Shown: positions 48,301 through 60,514, numbered from the stretch's first letter. The stretch is 64,000 nucleotides of DNA from Theobroma cacao (GCF_000208745.1 NC_030859.1:19668772-19732771), one strand, 5' to 3'. Notes: generated by a model not told the origin, from the sequence alone. Numbers and translations are program-made.

Positions 48301-49503
48301 ACATTAAAATCTCTCAATTACCCTCTGTTTGAAAAGTTAAAAACATAAAGATTCTTTTAATTCACAGTTGGTTAAAAAGTTAAAAGCCCTAGGTTACTTT
48401 GCACTACTTCTCTTCCCTCACACTTGTTGCTGACAGCACCATCTTCTTCCTTCCCAAAAGACACTACAATTTCAGACTATCATTGCAGTCTTCCTTGGTT
48501 CCTCTACCTTTTCCTTCTAGAGATTTCTTCTTTCATTCGTTTTCTTGATATTTGTGATTGGATCGCATGTTTCACCATTCCAGATCACAAACAATCCACG
48601 AATGCAATCATGCAAACCAATTAGTAAATCATAAGGGTTTGGTGAATTCTGGTAACTCTGATCCTAACTTCCGGTAAAACTCATTGTGAAAGCAGTTTCC
48701 TAACAATTTCACAAATACAGAACAGCCGATCTTGCAGCTATATTAAAAGGTTCTGCCTGGCTGGTCTTGCTTGTTGCTTTTCACTTTGTTTTGGTTTTTT
48801 ACTTTGTTAAAAGTAGCTAAAAAAAAGTTAAAAGAGAATTCTATACTTGATTAAAAAGGAGCAAATAATTAAATACGCATTCATACGTAGTCATACTCCT
48901 CCTTAGAAAAGTAAAATCATCCATAAATTTTAATCTTTAATTATTCCAAAACACTGCTATTTAAGACTAACAGCATCTACATTGCTACTAAATTAATAAA
49001 CTTGCTTTTAAAAAGAATTGAAAACGAAAATACCTTAAGTGCCTAAACAAGGAACCAGCAACCGAACCGGACCGAGGAAACTGCCAACCGGCCCATAGCT
49101 CAATCGGCAAATAAACATCCACAAGCACGACCGCCCTCGCCTCCTCCTCCTCCTCTCCACTCTCCTCCACTCTCAGAACCCTCGCGTAGATCTTCACGCA
49201 CTTATGAGCCACCAATGCATGAAACTGGTGCACCACACTCATACTCCCATTCACCATCCCAATCCTCCTCCTCCCACCTTTCTTCCTCGAGCTCCCCGCA
49301 TTATCGTGATTCGAAGCGTGGCCGTTTCGTATCACGGAAAGAACGACGCCGTTTTGGGACCGGAAGCAAATGTTGCCGTCGTCGTCGGTGGTGAGGTGGC
49401 AAGGAGTGGAGAAGGGGATGGTCGTGGTAACGGATTGGGAAGGAACCGCGAGGACCGTACAAAGGTAACCACAGAGTTTGTGATCGGGTACGGTCTCGTC
49501 CAT
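42396..49503 (-). CDS. F-box / SNF2-type helicase-like protein with CW and RING fingers (At3g54460-like)
   Basis: Eight exons on the minus strand: 49034-49503, 44808-47426, 44495-44708, 44121-44408, 43971-44030, 43751-43881, 42952-43066 and 42396-42542. Frames join to 1347 residues. An F-box lies at about 243-289 (WDLADDILINILATLDP). SNF2 lobe 1 begins with FPHQQAAVEWML, and its Walker A is EPGLGKT (about 353-359). A CW-type finger is inserted at about 554-600 (WVQCDACHKWRKL...WFC). The DExH-like box is DEGH (813-816) and motif III is LTGTP. A C3HC4-like RING lies at about 1030-1068 (CNEWCRLPVVTPCRHLLCLDC). Lobe 2 has KVLIFSQFLEHI and motif VI ISRAHRMGATRPI. A RING between the lobes recalls RAD5/HLTF ubiquitin ligases. 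Such proteins act on chromatin, and the F-box suggests an SCF link. Exact role unknown. Confidence 0.93.
43195..43640 (+). repeat. SINE-like insert in an intron of the F-box/SNF2 gene
   Basis: Less AT-rich than the rest of the intron. It contains a B-box-like AAGGTTTGAGCC after TGGTAGCCAGATGG, an internal near-repeat (CAACAGTGGATGGTG twice and ACC(C)TCAGTGAGGT twice), and ends in a poly(A)-like run near 43628-43640. Target duplication not identified, so the class is tentative. Confidence 0.35.
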
Positions 49504-50573
49504 TGGATGCAGCTTCGAATCTTTTAGGGTTTTAAATTGGAATTTAAATTTTAAGGTTTCATTGGATTTTTCTCCTTGCGTAAGGAGAAAGAAAGATCGA
49601 AGACGAAGAAGGAAAGACTTTGTCTGGAGGCGGTTTTTTTTTTGGAGAGGAGGAGTTTGTTTAGACTTCAGATTGGGTGAGCTGAGGTGGGTCCAGGGGT
49701 TTTATTATGGTGCTTAAAGGTGTAGGGTTTAATGTTGGTATCGGTTGTTTTCATCACCGTTGCCCGTTGGTTGTTATTGTCAATGTTCTAGCTTTATGCT
49801 TTGGTTTTTGTTTTTCGATGGTTTTTCACTTTCCAGTTTGAGCCCGTGGATTTGATTGAGGTTTGCTGGGTTTCATAGATCCAACGGCTTGAACGGTCAA
49901 ACCAAAATTAACACGTGATTGTGAAATCAGGTGATCTTGAAAATTGCATAGAAGGGAATTTATTTTTCTTTAAATAATTTAAAATTTTATATAATTTTTT
50001 TATTTTTATTACGTTTAATTAAACGTATATAAATTTTATTGAATATATTAAAAAAATATTTATTTATTTAAATTTTTAAATACTTTAAAATTTTATTTAA
50101 ATATTATGTTTTTTTTTTTGCTTTTACATATATTTTATGGATAAATTTTGTTTTTATAAAGGTTTAAACTGTTAATTTTTAATAAAATTATAAAATATCT
50201 GTAAATATAAAAAATTAAATTAATTTTTAAAATTAAAAATATTTTGATAATTTTATTGAGTGAAATTCATAATGTTATATGACAACAAATTTATCTGTCA
50301 AAAATTATTAATCGATCTAATATTAGTAAAAAATAAAAAATAAATAAACAGAAAATATAAGTAAATTTTATCCTTAAATTTTATATATATCTGTTTAAAA
50401 AATGACGTTTAAGTTTTTTTGAGTACATATAAATATTTGACCTTAAAAAAAAACCCAAAACTATTTAAAAAGTAAAAGCACTTGACAAAATTCATACAAA
50501 ACAAAGCCCAACCGAACTCACAAAACCTAAGAGAACTTAACTTAACGAAGAACAAGGAAGACCTGATACTGAC
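49504..50573. promoter_or_regulatory. Divergent intergenic region between the F-box/SNF2 gene and the ROMO1-like gene
   Basis: About 1.07 kb separates two divergent starts. The side near 49504-49700 is the purine-rich leader side of the F-box/SNF2 gene. 49965-50110 is a foldback AT element centred on the palindrome TACGTTTAATTAAACGTA. An AAGCCCA element (site II core on the other strand) lies at 50504-50510, about 65 bp before the ROMO1-like start, a common setting for nuclear genes of mitochondrial proteins. Confidence 0.45.
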
Positions 50574-53445
50574 ATGGCAAGAGACAGCTGCTTGGCTCGC
50601 GTCACTGCCGGTGCCGCCGTCGGAGGTGCTGTTGGCGGTGCCGTCGGTAAGTTTCCTATTCTTCCATTACTCGATAAAACCCTAAACCTCATTGCTCTGT
50701 TTTTAGTTACTGAAAAATAGAAAAAAACAATGTTAAATTTGTTTCAATTAGATTAACAGTAATAATTATTACTATCTTTTTTTAAAATATTTCCGTAATC
50801 ATGAAATTATCTTTTGTTTGTTTAATTTAGTGATTCTGGAACTGAAATATATATAAATTTCTGAACTTTAGGGTTTTTGAACAAATAATTATTATTTTCA
50901 TAGTATTTTTTGGCTTTTTTGGATTATAGATTTGTCTGATTCTATTTTCTATCATTGATAATTTGCAAAGAAAATTATTCTTTTTTAGTATTACTCTTAC
51001 TATTCTTTCCCTAGAAAAGAGAAAATAAATAAATAAAGGCTGATATTCAAGGTGTTAATTTGGTACTAATGTAAAAATTGCTTCTTTCTTAACTTATTTT
51101 TTTTGTTTGTTACCAAACCAAGAAAACGTTGTACTTCAATTTTCGGTTAGCTAAGTCCTTGTTTTGATTTTTTCTTTTACATGGTTGATTTTTTTTATTT
51201 GTTATAAGGTTTCAACTTTATGCTTTGCTAATAATTGATAAAATTAGAAAATTAGTTGCCTTGTTGAATGTTGTTGTTGAGTAGTTAAGACTAAGTGGTG
51301 AAGAATCTAGTTCGTAGAAAGTATGGTTCAATCAGTAGTTAAAGTGTCTGAGACAGAGATAGAGGTGATATATTGAAACTCTATATGGAGTTTATGTGGC
51401 TTGACCTGTCCCCTCAGTATAAGCAGGAGTAAATTAAGAACATAATTAAAAGACAAAAATTGGTTAGTATGTGTGTTTGTTGTTTAGGGTTTAGAACTGT
51501 GCCATATGTAATGAATATATGTATTATTTACATGGGGCACTATTTTTTTTACTTGAGTATATTTGGCATTATTCAAGGGTAGTCTCCTGTGAATCTCTAA
51601 AGAGGATAGAAAGATCAGGATGAATGATTGGGGGGGGGGGCGGGGTTCAGATTACTCTTTTTAATATAACAATGTTCCATTTTTATGTCTAAAGAGGTAC
51701 TGTTTGAGGATAATGTGCAGTATTCTTTTCCTGGATCAGTCAGTTTTGACACAATTTTGTTAATATTTGGATGCATTGTATTTTGATACACAGCTCTACT
51801 TCTGTTTTTCATATCTGGGATTGTAAATAAACTTAATTTATGTACTTGTGTTTGTGCAGGTGCTGTTTATGGGACTTATGAGGCTATTAGATATAAGGTA
51901 AAGTCCATTATTTACTTTTCTTTTAAAAGATGAAACCATGTTGATTCTTTGTTGGCTTTTTTAATCATTGTGTGTAACTTACCAAGTTATTTACAAAAAG
52001 TGATGAAACTTCTATGCGTATATGGTCGATATTTCTCTAAACCTGACTAAGAGATATGCTCTGTCTTGCTGTTTTTACTTCTTCCATGGTAACAGAGGTG
52101 GTTAGAATAAAAATGAGTTTGTCAACAGTTTCAAATTCTATTGCCTTTGGCATTGTTGGTTTGCTCTCAATTCTGATTAAGTTGTTCTTCATGTGAATTG
52201 AGGGAGGTCCATTAACTTAGACTCTAGAATTAAACAGTGTTATCTTCATATGGCATCTCGTTGATTATTGAGGAATTACAAATGATTTCATACACATAGA
52301 AGGAATGAAAGGGGAGTAATGAAGACCGAAACTGGTACTATCAACTCCAACTATTTAGGGTTAAGGCTTAGCTTATTTGTTTAGAGGTTAAATATGACTG
52401 AGTTGCCTAGGTGTCATATACTGATTACCATTGCGCTTTATTCTAACTGTAAGCATTTGTGTATGAGCTGACACTATAGCTTTTCCTACCCTTTCTGCAC
52501 TTCTTCCACCTTGGAAGTCTTCGGCTTCTTCACTGCTGATAAGGGGAAATTTCACTCTTGTTTTTAATGTGGGTTCTTTTTCTTTTCAAAAAAAAAATGA
52601 ACTGAGTTGCCTAATTTACAGATGAGTATTTTGGTAATTATATTGTATTTGGAATAGGCCAGATTATTGGATGGGCCTATATTTTCTTTTTCTAACATTA
52701 GATTTTTGTCACATATAACCTGAGGATTTAAGAATTTAAAATTTGTAAATAAGACAGCAATCTTTTAAAGTTATTAAATAAGACAGCAATCTATTAATTT
52801 GAGTTACAGGGGCCATTTTCGTTAAATTGTGGGTTGGGGGTGGTTTGATATGATTTTGAGTAGATTTTGAAGATGGTTTACATTTAGAGTAAAGCTCAGG
52901 GTTTTAGCTGTTTCCTGTGCGGGGATTGATAGAAGAATTCTAGACATATGCATGATTGAAATTGTTTTCTTCCATAGTAGCATCTTTATTTGAAAGAAAA
53001 CTTGCTTTTCTTCTAAGCAAAACAATCGTAAGAACATTACTTCTTTTTCATTGGTTTCATCTACTTCACCCTTCCCAACAGTCATATGGCTCATTAGTGA
53101 TCTAGGGTCACGGTGGTTGGGGAAAAGAACTGTCCTTCAGTAGCATAATAACGCCACTCCATAATTTGAATTTCTAAGGATGGCATTGGCACATTTAGTG
53201 AATTCCCACTCATTTGTCGAAATTCTAAAAGATTGACGAGTTGAGGGTGGTGTCATCCTTTATGTATGTATCCATTTATGCATGCAGAATTTATTCTTGC
53301 ATGTCATTATTCATATGTTGGAACTGTGCAGGTTCCAGGAATGCTGAAGATTAGATATATTGGGCAGACCACTCTAGGCAGCGCAGCAATTTTTGGTCTT
53401 TTCTTGGGCGCCGGGAGCTTGATTCATTGTGGGAAGTCATATTAA
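50574..53445 (+). CDS. ROMO1/Mgr2-like mitochondrial inner-membrane protein
   Basis: Three exons: 50574-50646, 51860-51897 and 53332-53445, all with GT-AG borders, giving 74 residues. The protein is MARDSCLARVTAGAA..., a glycine-rich first membrane helix (GAAVGGAVGGAVGAVYGTYEA). Then come a short basic loop (IRYKVPGMLKIRYIG) and a second helix (TLGSAAIFGLFLGAGSLI), ending HCGKSY. Length, two GxxxG helices and the connecting loop fit the ROMO1 (animal) / Mgr2 (fungal) family. In yeast the homologue is a subunit at the TIM23 import channel. In animals it is linked to redox and cristae shape. The middle exon is only 38 bp. The introns are long (1.2 and 1.4 kb) and hold a G11 run at about 51630-51640 but no other gene that I can support. 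Confidence 0.88.
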
Positions 53446-54060
53446 CGATTCTTTAGTTGTGTTTAAACCCTGAGATTGTATTCTCAGGATGGTGTTAGCT
53501 TTAGAAAGGTGTATAACAGTTTATAAGCCTCGGTTTTTTCTTTGAGTTTCTGTCTCTCTAGCCTTGGTGTGGGTGAAAATTTGAAAATATATGACTTCAA
53601 TTTGAGAATGTGACATAAAATTTTTTTTCTTTACTATTTTGTTTCTCTCTCATAAGAGCAAAAGTTGCAGAGAAAATGCTCTATTCTGCCTTTCTTCTCT
53701 GTCAAAACTTATCATGACAACAATGGAAACATTTGCCGAAGACCTTTTGTGCCCAGATGATGGCAATTGCATGTATATACCTGGTAGTCCTAATATTCAT
53801 TAGAAAATCTTATAATAAAAAGAAGGTGCTTCAGTAATATTTAGAGCCTAATTTTGTCTATTAGGTTTAATAAAGAAAATTTAGTGATGGAACTGCTTAG
53901 TGTTATTGACAGCTGCCACGTGGCACAATCATGCCAAATGTCAAATTCCGTGTGGCTAAAATCCTTTGATTTCAAAAGGCTGCCAAAGAATCACATGGCA
54001 CCGTTGGTAAAGGTTGTACAACTTATTTTTTCTGTACAGAAACAATTAAGGGTCCAGCTT
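53446..54060. other. 3' flank of the ROMO1-like gene; perfect G-box palindrome
   Basis: No gene. The 12-bp perfect palindrome TGCCACGTGGCA lies at 53914-53925, a strong G-box-type bZIP/bHLH site, but it is not close to a supported start. Confidence 0.4.
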
Positions 54061-54108
54061 TGCATAACGTAAGTCTTTGCTCTTATAAGCTAAAGATAAA
54101 CTATAATA

Positions 54109-54300
54109 TTATGTAGACAGATTTTGTACAGTGAAGTTTTCCTTCCTCAGATCTTCTCGTTGTCTTTTGTTTGCTTCATTTTCTTCAAAGATTGATTGCA
54201 ACTCGATGTTTAACGCAAGACCTCGAAGATCTAGCATTCTACTAGTTTTATCATCATCGAATTCCAAGAATTGGATAAAATCAGAAGTAAAGGTTTGCAA
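54109..54300 (-). other. Short open frame kept beside the AAA-ATPase copy
   Basis: 63 codons, charged, with FIQFLEFDDDKTSRMLDLRG and an EENEANKRQREDLRKENF helix-like stretch. The matching DNA in the other copy (about 60960-61090, minus) is recognisable (FFEFNDDETNKMLD) but has stops. I do not recognise the family. It could be a fragment of a neighbouring gene carried along in the duplication. Confidence 0.3.
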
Positions 54301-54774
54301 ATGAGAACGTTTTTTGGGGTGGCATACAAGGTTTGGAAGGTTCTAAGTTTGTGTCTTAGTTTGTTTCATAATTACAAATGATATTGGTCATTCTCTTCAA
54401 AGTTGAAAATGTTAATTAATATCGACTGATCAGTTGTTAAGTGTATTTGATTCCATCTTCAATCAAGTTTGTTTATGATTAAGTCTTGTGTACATGTCTT
54501 GTATTAGTTCATATGTGAAAACCTAGTTCATATATTTATTCATAGTCATATCGAATTCAAGGCTGATGAGATGAGAAAAAGAAAAAAGAAACTTTAAACT
54601 CCATATTAAGAGAAAGAAAAACAGACAAAGCTAACTTTCATGAAAAAAATTAAAAAGGGTGAAATAAAGAGGTATATCAGCTATGGCCGATGGGCACCCT
54701 CCCTACCGGAAAACTATTCGATGATGCTAAGAACATAATGTAAATTTAAAGTTGCAAATGGATGTAGAAAGGAC

Positions 54775-56542
54775 CTAAACCAACATGCTCCCAAATTTTG
54801 CATTCCATTCAACATATGCAACAAGTTCTTGCTTGGAAACAGAAGGCCTCACTTCTTTCAAAGCATTTTTGAAATCCTTGAGAGAAACCGGCCTCAAATC
54901 CTCTGGCTTCAATTCACAAATACCTTTTCCATTGTTAGCTTCCTTAATGGCTTCCCTTATTGGACCCATCATAGCTTCATTGACTAAGTTTTTCATATCT
55001 GATCCTGAATATCCATCAGTTACGTTGCATATGAGATCAAGGTCTTTTTTTTCAAGTATGTTTCCACCATCCTTACCCATTGTGTTAAGAACAATGTGTG
55101 ATCTAGCTTCAGCAGTAGGCAAGGGAATGTAGAGTCTCTTGCTAAGTCGCCTACGCGCTGCTTCATCAAGATCTTGAGGCTTATTTGTTGCTCCAATGAC
55201 TATGATTTGCTCAGTTCCAGAATCAATGCCTTCCATTTCGACCAACAATTGTGTTTTAAGTCGCCTGATGGATTCATGCTCAGTGATTGATGATCGCTTA
55301 AAGAGGAGAGTCTATCTCATCAAGGAAAATAACAGAAGGTTGTAAATGACGAGCAACCTCAAAGAGTGCTCTAACAAGCTTTTCACCATCACCAAGCCAC
55401 TTGCTTGCCAATGAAACAGTAGATATGTTGAAAAACGTTGCTTTCATTTCTCCCGCTATGGCTTTTCCAATCATTGTTTTACCTGTTCCTGGTGGACCAA
55501 AGAGGAGAACTCCTTTTCTTACTGAACGGACACCTTGAAATATTTTCGGATTTAGTATAGGCCACAAGACAGTTTCATGCACACAATTTTTAGCATGCTC
55601 AAGCCCTGCAATATCATCCCACTTGACAATGGTGTCTTGATCTATAATCTCAGACACAATTCGTTTGATCAACTTAGGCTCCAAATGCTCAAGTCTTTCT
55701 GGAAGCTTATTGTTGGAACCATATAACGCTTCCAAGGCTCTCTTTTTTGTTGGCACTGCCGATGATGTGCTAGCAACATTTGTTCCTAGCTTGGTGAGAT
55801 TCAGTATATATTCCATAGTTTGTGCGCTAGAAGGAAAATCTATACGATATGGATCAATTTTACTACAAGAAGGAAGAAGTGTAGCTTGGTTTTGTTGAGG
55901 AATACTAAAAGGATGGGTGATTGCAGCCTTTTTCTGCGAATGAACACTTGGGGGAAGCAAAGCAGCTTGGTATGGTCGATGAAGATAATTGAGAAAAGGA
56001 ATTCCAAGTGCATTAGTCATTGGAGAACTATTTAAACTAAAAGAAGGAAGCCTAGCTTGATTTTGCTGAGGAACAATATTGGGGTAAGGAAGTGCAACTT
56101 GGTTAATACTTAGAGGGGGTGGAACTTGGCTTGGTTGATTGATAAGTGAAAGCAAAGCAGATTGGCCCGATCTTGATGTAGCATTAGACCCCATTATGTC
56201 ATTGATCACACCCTTGGCTTTCCTTAAAGAATCCAACACTTCTAAAACAACCGATTGAATCACACAGCTTTGATTCGACAAAGGAACAACCTTAGAAGGA
56301 CAGATAGTAGTACCCAAAGCCAATGCCAACAGTGATGCATGAGAAGATTGCACCTTTGACAATACTTCCTGACTTTTTTCAGCACAAAACGAAAGGGATG
56401 AGAGAAGTGAATATGCTTGTTGTTTTGTCAAGGTCTTCTTCTCAGTGGATGAATTGTTTCCATTAGAATCCATATTTTCTTCTTTCAAAACAACTGCAAA
56501 AGAGTTTTTATGTATCAAATATAATAAGTTCATGATTGACAC
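54775..56542 (-). pseudogene. Fidgetin-like 1 AAA ATPase copy, frameshifted
   Basis: The first frame (55298-56542, 414 codons; the more likely start is MDSNGNN at 56473) has a long Ser/Pro/Gln-rich N-terminal part. Then comes the FIGL1-type linker ERLEHLEPKLI, VKWDDIAGLEHAK, Walker A GPPGTGKT (349-356) and Walker B VIFLDEID (405-412). It then runs into a stop. One extra C near 55313 shifts the frame. The remainder continues in the second frame as ITEHESIRRLKTQ, LLVEMEGIDSG, VIGATNKPQDLDEAARRRL, YSGSDMKNLV and DFKNALKEVRPSVS, ending at 54775. FIGL1 severs microtubules and limits meiotic crossovers. The body has no introns, unlike the multi-exon plant gene, so a retrocopy origin is plausible. 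The break leaves ATP binding but not the second half. Confidence 0.8.
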
Positions 56543-57435
56543 TTAAACTTTTATTTTACCCCCAAACTAATCAAAAACCCAAAAAAATAAATAAAAAATC
56601 AATCCCAATTAATATGTTCATACAATAATAGATTTGCATAATATAGAGAATATCTTAATCCTAGATTATCATATATCCATAGAAAAAACTTGAAGAAAAA
56701 ACAAAGAAGATATCTGTGAGTAAACTGGCTTAGAGAAAAGAAAGAACACATGCCTAGCAAGAAGGAGAACAAAGAAGAGATTATCCTCCAAGTAATCTGG
56801 CACTTGTTTCACTTAGCTTGATTGCCGAAAAAAGGAGAAAATGTGTGCAAGGATTTAACAAAGGAAGGCTAAAAAAGCCAGCTTCAAAGCGTGGCTGTGG
56901 ATGTCTTCTCCTACTGAAATCAATATGGAGAAGTGTTGAATACAACTTCAGAGTTGGATTTCTTCTCCTTTTATAATACTAATAGGTTAAAACTGTTACG
57001 CTTCAAGTCATTTTGGTCTATGATTTCATAAGTAAGTTTCCATACAAAACAAAAAATTAAATTCAAAGGAATCAAAATTTAATGCAAAATGTCAAGTTGG
57101 TAGAAAAAATTCATTTTGAGTTTGATTTTATCATTAAATCATCATGTTTGGTACAAAAAATCGGTAACTTATGTGGTAGGATTCTTTTATTTGGTAAGTG
57201 AGCAATAACCATGCGGTGGCAATCTCTTTTATGGTAAGTGGTCAGTATTTTACCTGGCTGTGATTTATATCATTAAGAACTGCTATAATTTTTCAACAGA
57301 ATTGGATGAAACAATGTTTTCGTCAAATATAATGATTTACGAAATTAAGTATGAACTATTGTAATTATTTTTACATCGTGTTAAAATATTCTTTTCATCG
57401 AACTCCAAAGTATATTATTGTTTATATATGATTTT
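56510..57435 (-). repeat. 5' region of the FIGL1-like copy, tandem unit 1 (~926 bp)
   Basis: Directly repeated at 57436-58395. It starts inside the first codons of the upstream frame (ATCAAATATAATAAGTTCATG) and runs through leader and promoter DNA. Shared blocks include TATGTTCATACAATAATAG, ATTATCCTCCAAGT and GATTTATATCATT. Confidence 0.75.
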
Positions 57436-58395
57436 ATATATCAAATATAATAAGTTCATGATTACACTTGTCATTTATGTCACCCCAAACCAATCAAAAA
57501 CCCAAAATAAATAAATAATCAACCCAAATTAATATGTTCATACAATAATAGATTTGCGTACAAGGAAAAAGTAATGGAGAATATCTTAATCCTAGATTAT
57601 CCCAGCCATAGAGAAAGCTTGAAGAAGAAACAAAGAAGATATAAGTGAGCAAACTTGCTTAGAGAAAAGAAGGAACGCATGACTAGCAAGGAGAAGGAGA
57701 ACACAAAAGAGATTATCCTCCAAGTGATTTTGCACTTGTTTTGCTTTGCTTGATTGCCGAAGGGAGGAAAATTGTGTTGCAAGGATTAACAAGGGAAGGC
57801 TTAAAAATGCAACTTCAAAGCCTAGCTGTGGAAGTCTTCTCCTAGTGAAGCTAATGCGAAGAAGTGTTGTATACCACTTCAATGTCGGATTTCTTCTCAT
57901 TTTATAACACTTATAGATTGTAACTTTTAGTGCTTTTTCTACCCTTAAAGTCATTTTGGCCTATGATTTTATAAGTAAGTTTGCATACAAAAAGAAATAA
58001 ACACTAAATTAGAGAGAATCAAAATTTAAATTAAAATGTCAAGTTGGTAGAGAAAATCCATTTTAAGTTTGATTTGATTATTAAATCATCATGTTTAGTA
58101 AGAAATCGGAAACTTACATATTAGTAATCTTGTATTTGATAAATGACCGGTAAACTATAAGGTGACAATCTCATATTTGGTAAATAGTCAATATCTCATC
58201 TGGTTATGATTTATATCATTGAGAAGTGATATAATTTTTAATAGAATTGTTGAATCAATGTTGTCGCCAAATGTAATAATTTATGAAATTAAATATGAAC
58301 AATAGTAATTGTTTTTATATCGTATTAAAATATTCTTCTTGTCGAACTCTAAAATATATTAAAGGCTACTTTTTATGTTTGTATATGATTTTTCT
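57436..58395 (-). repeat. Promoter-only second copy of the FIGL1-like 5' region
   Basis: Aligns with 56510-57435 over its whole length with scattered differences and small indels. No ATPase coding part accompanies it, so it is an orphan promoter/leader copy. The 120-codon minus frame at 57592-57954 lies within it and has no recognisable domain. Confidence 0.72.
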
Positions 58396-58497
58396 TTTCC
58401 TAACATATTTATCATCATTATGATAACTCTAATTTCATTTTCTCATTCAAAGTTTTTTTAGCGTAACTTATACCTTTTTAGTATACATTATATACTA

Positions 58498-58742
58498 CTC
58501 TCTTCACCCCATTTTGTTTGTCTCTATTAACTTTTTTAATCAAATAGCTTCAACTTTGACTATTAACTTTTGAAATATTATATGAAATTAAATTTAAAAA
58601 GAAAATGTTTTGAAAAGTTTGAAGTTCAAATTTGTAATTTTTTTTTAATTTTATGGTTTTATGATTTTGTTAAAAAATAATGATCAAACTTGAATTTGTT
58701 AGATAAAAAAAATCAAAGACAAACATAATAGGATGGATAGAG
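58498..58742. mobile_element. Stowaway-type MITE (Tc1/mariner)
   Basis: 245 bp flanked by TA on both sides. The left end CTCTCTTCACCCCATTTTGT and the right end (reverse complement CTCTATCCATCCTATTATGT) are imperfect inverted repeats of the CTCCCTCCGTCCCA class. Both continue into TTGTC/GACAA. No coding capacity, as expected. Confidence 0.82.
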
Positions 58743-58744
58743 TA

Positions 58745-60469
58745 AAAATTACTTTACATACTAATAAATATACTTTTCATATTTGTTAATTCAATAATTT
58801 TAGCATACCTTACTCAAGAAATGATATTTTACAATTTATTGTCTTGAAACATCGAAACAATGGATTTTTTTATTATCACTAGTATAATATCATTATTTAT
58901 AAAAAGATAAGATTTAATTCTTACGAGCTTAAATCTAAATTTAGTATTATTAAGCTTTTTATATATTTAAGAATGTTGATGCAATTTTTATATAAGACTA
59001 AGACCTTATGTTATGGATCTCTATAAATAACAAATAAGATTAGTCTTAAGCTAATATGTAAAAATATTCTTCCACTTAATAGACATGTCTTTTGAGGTAA
59101 ATATGTGACCCCTAACAAATGATGTCAAAACTTACCCAACTCTTCATTAAGGTAAAACCCTCTTATGTGAAATATTAGGATTGAGTTAAAGTTGACATTA
59201 AAGTAGATTCCTCTCCTTAATATGTGAAAAAACCAATGCAATGAAAATCTCAAATCCAAAAGAGATGAGATGAATTTTGAACTTATATTTCAAGCTTTTT
59301 TTACTGAATAAACATATTTTTTAAGTTGAAAGTGTAAACCCATGACACTTGTTTCATATTCATTTACGAAGAAACATGGACATGATCAAAATAAAGAATC
59401 ATTTGTGTTAAATTATGTTCAATGACCCCTTAAAACAATTAAAAATTTTTTTGTTATGACCATACAATAATGTAGGTAAGATTTTTGAACCATTTCTTAA
59501 TTATACACTTGTATTTATTTTAACAATCAATAATTTTATGTCGACATTAATGCAATTTTGATATTTTCTACATGTGTGTATATGAAATAATGTAATTTTT
59601 TCTAAACTTTTCACTTTCAATTTGTTTTAAAATAATAAAATTTACTAAAATATAATGTGGCATAAATAATTTCTCAAAATTTAATAATATGATCTAAGTC
59701 GTATCCTTGAACCTAACTAATTAACTATTGTCACATGCTTAATTTAAGAGGTTAAGCGTATGACATTGAATTAGAAGATAGTTGATAAAAATATATTTTC
59801 AAAAGCCAAATTGCTTTAACAATGTGCTAAGAAATATCATGGATATTATAAGGTCATAATAAAAAAAAAGTAAATTACTATTAAATACAATGGAAACAAA
59901 AGAAAATAGCAAAAACCACAATTTGTTGCCTACTTTATATTAAAAAATTTGTTAATATCTCACTTATATACATGAGAAATTTATGTTAAAAATACTATAA
60001 TATTATATCCTAATGTTTTCAATAAACTTTAGTAATATAATTTTGCTTTTAACTTTATAATAGTAACTTTTGAATAAATAAAAATAAACAATAAAATAAC
60101 AAAATAACATCTGATTAACAAATTCTTACATGTACGTACAATTGGTTATCAAACTTTACTAACATCGTCAACTGTGCAAACAAGTAAAATCAATGAATAT
60201 AGTTAATTACTTCCAATTTAATATGAAATAAAAGAACATGGTATAAATTTATGACAAAAATAGAACAAGGTATAAACTGGATCACTTTACAAATTTGACT
60301 TTGAAATTGTTAAAAGTACAAAAAAAATTCATAGTTCCAATAAATTTTGGGAATTTTTTATATCGCTTCAATAAAATATCATAGTATTTACATTCTTTAT
60401 TTTTTATATTTCAGAATTTTTTATAACTTACTTTACCTACAATAAAATAAAATGAAAAACTATAAATGG
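58745..60469. other. AT-rich spacer between FIGL1-like copies, no gene seen
   Basis: Only short chance frames; no repeat boundary or RNA gene recognised. Confidence 0.5.
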
Positions 60470-60514
60470 TTCAACCTTGCATAATGTAAACATTTGTTCT
60501 TATCTACTAAAGTG

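Noticed and set aside
47651..48624. Plus-strand frames within the first intron of the F-box/SNF2 gene
   Set aside because: No domain, no splice or promoter support; intronic.
49204..49527. 107-codon plus-strand frame
   Set aside because: Opposite strand of exon 1 of the F-box/SNF2 gene; Pro/His-rich shadow.
51629..51646. G-run as a possible G-quadruplex
   Set aside because: A single G11 plus one GGGG run in an intron; not four separated tracts.
57592..57954. 120-codon minus-strand frame
   Set aside because: Lies in the duplicated promoter/leader block and is not preserved in the sister copy.
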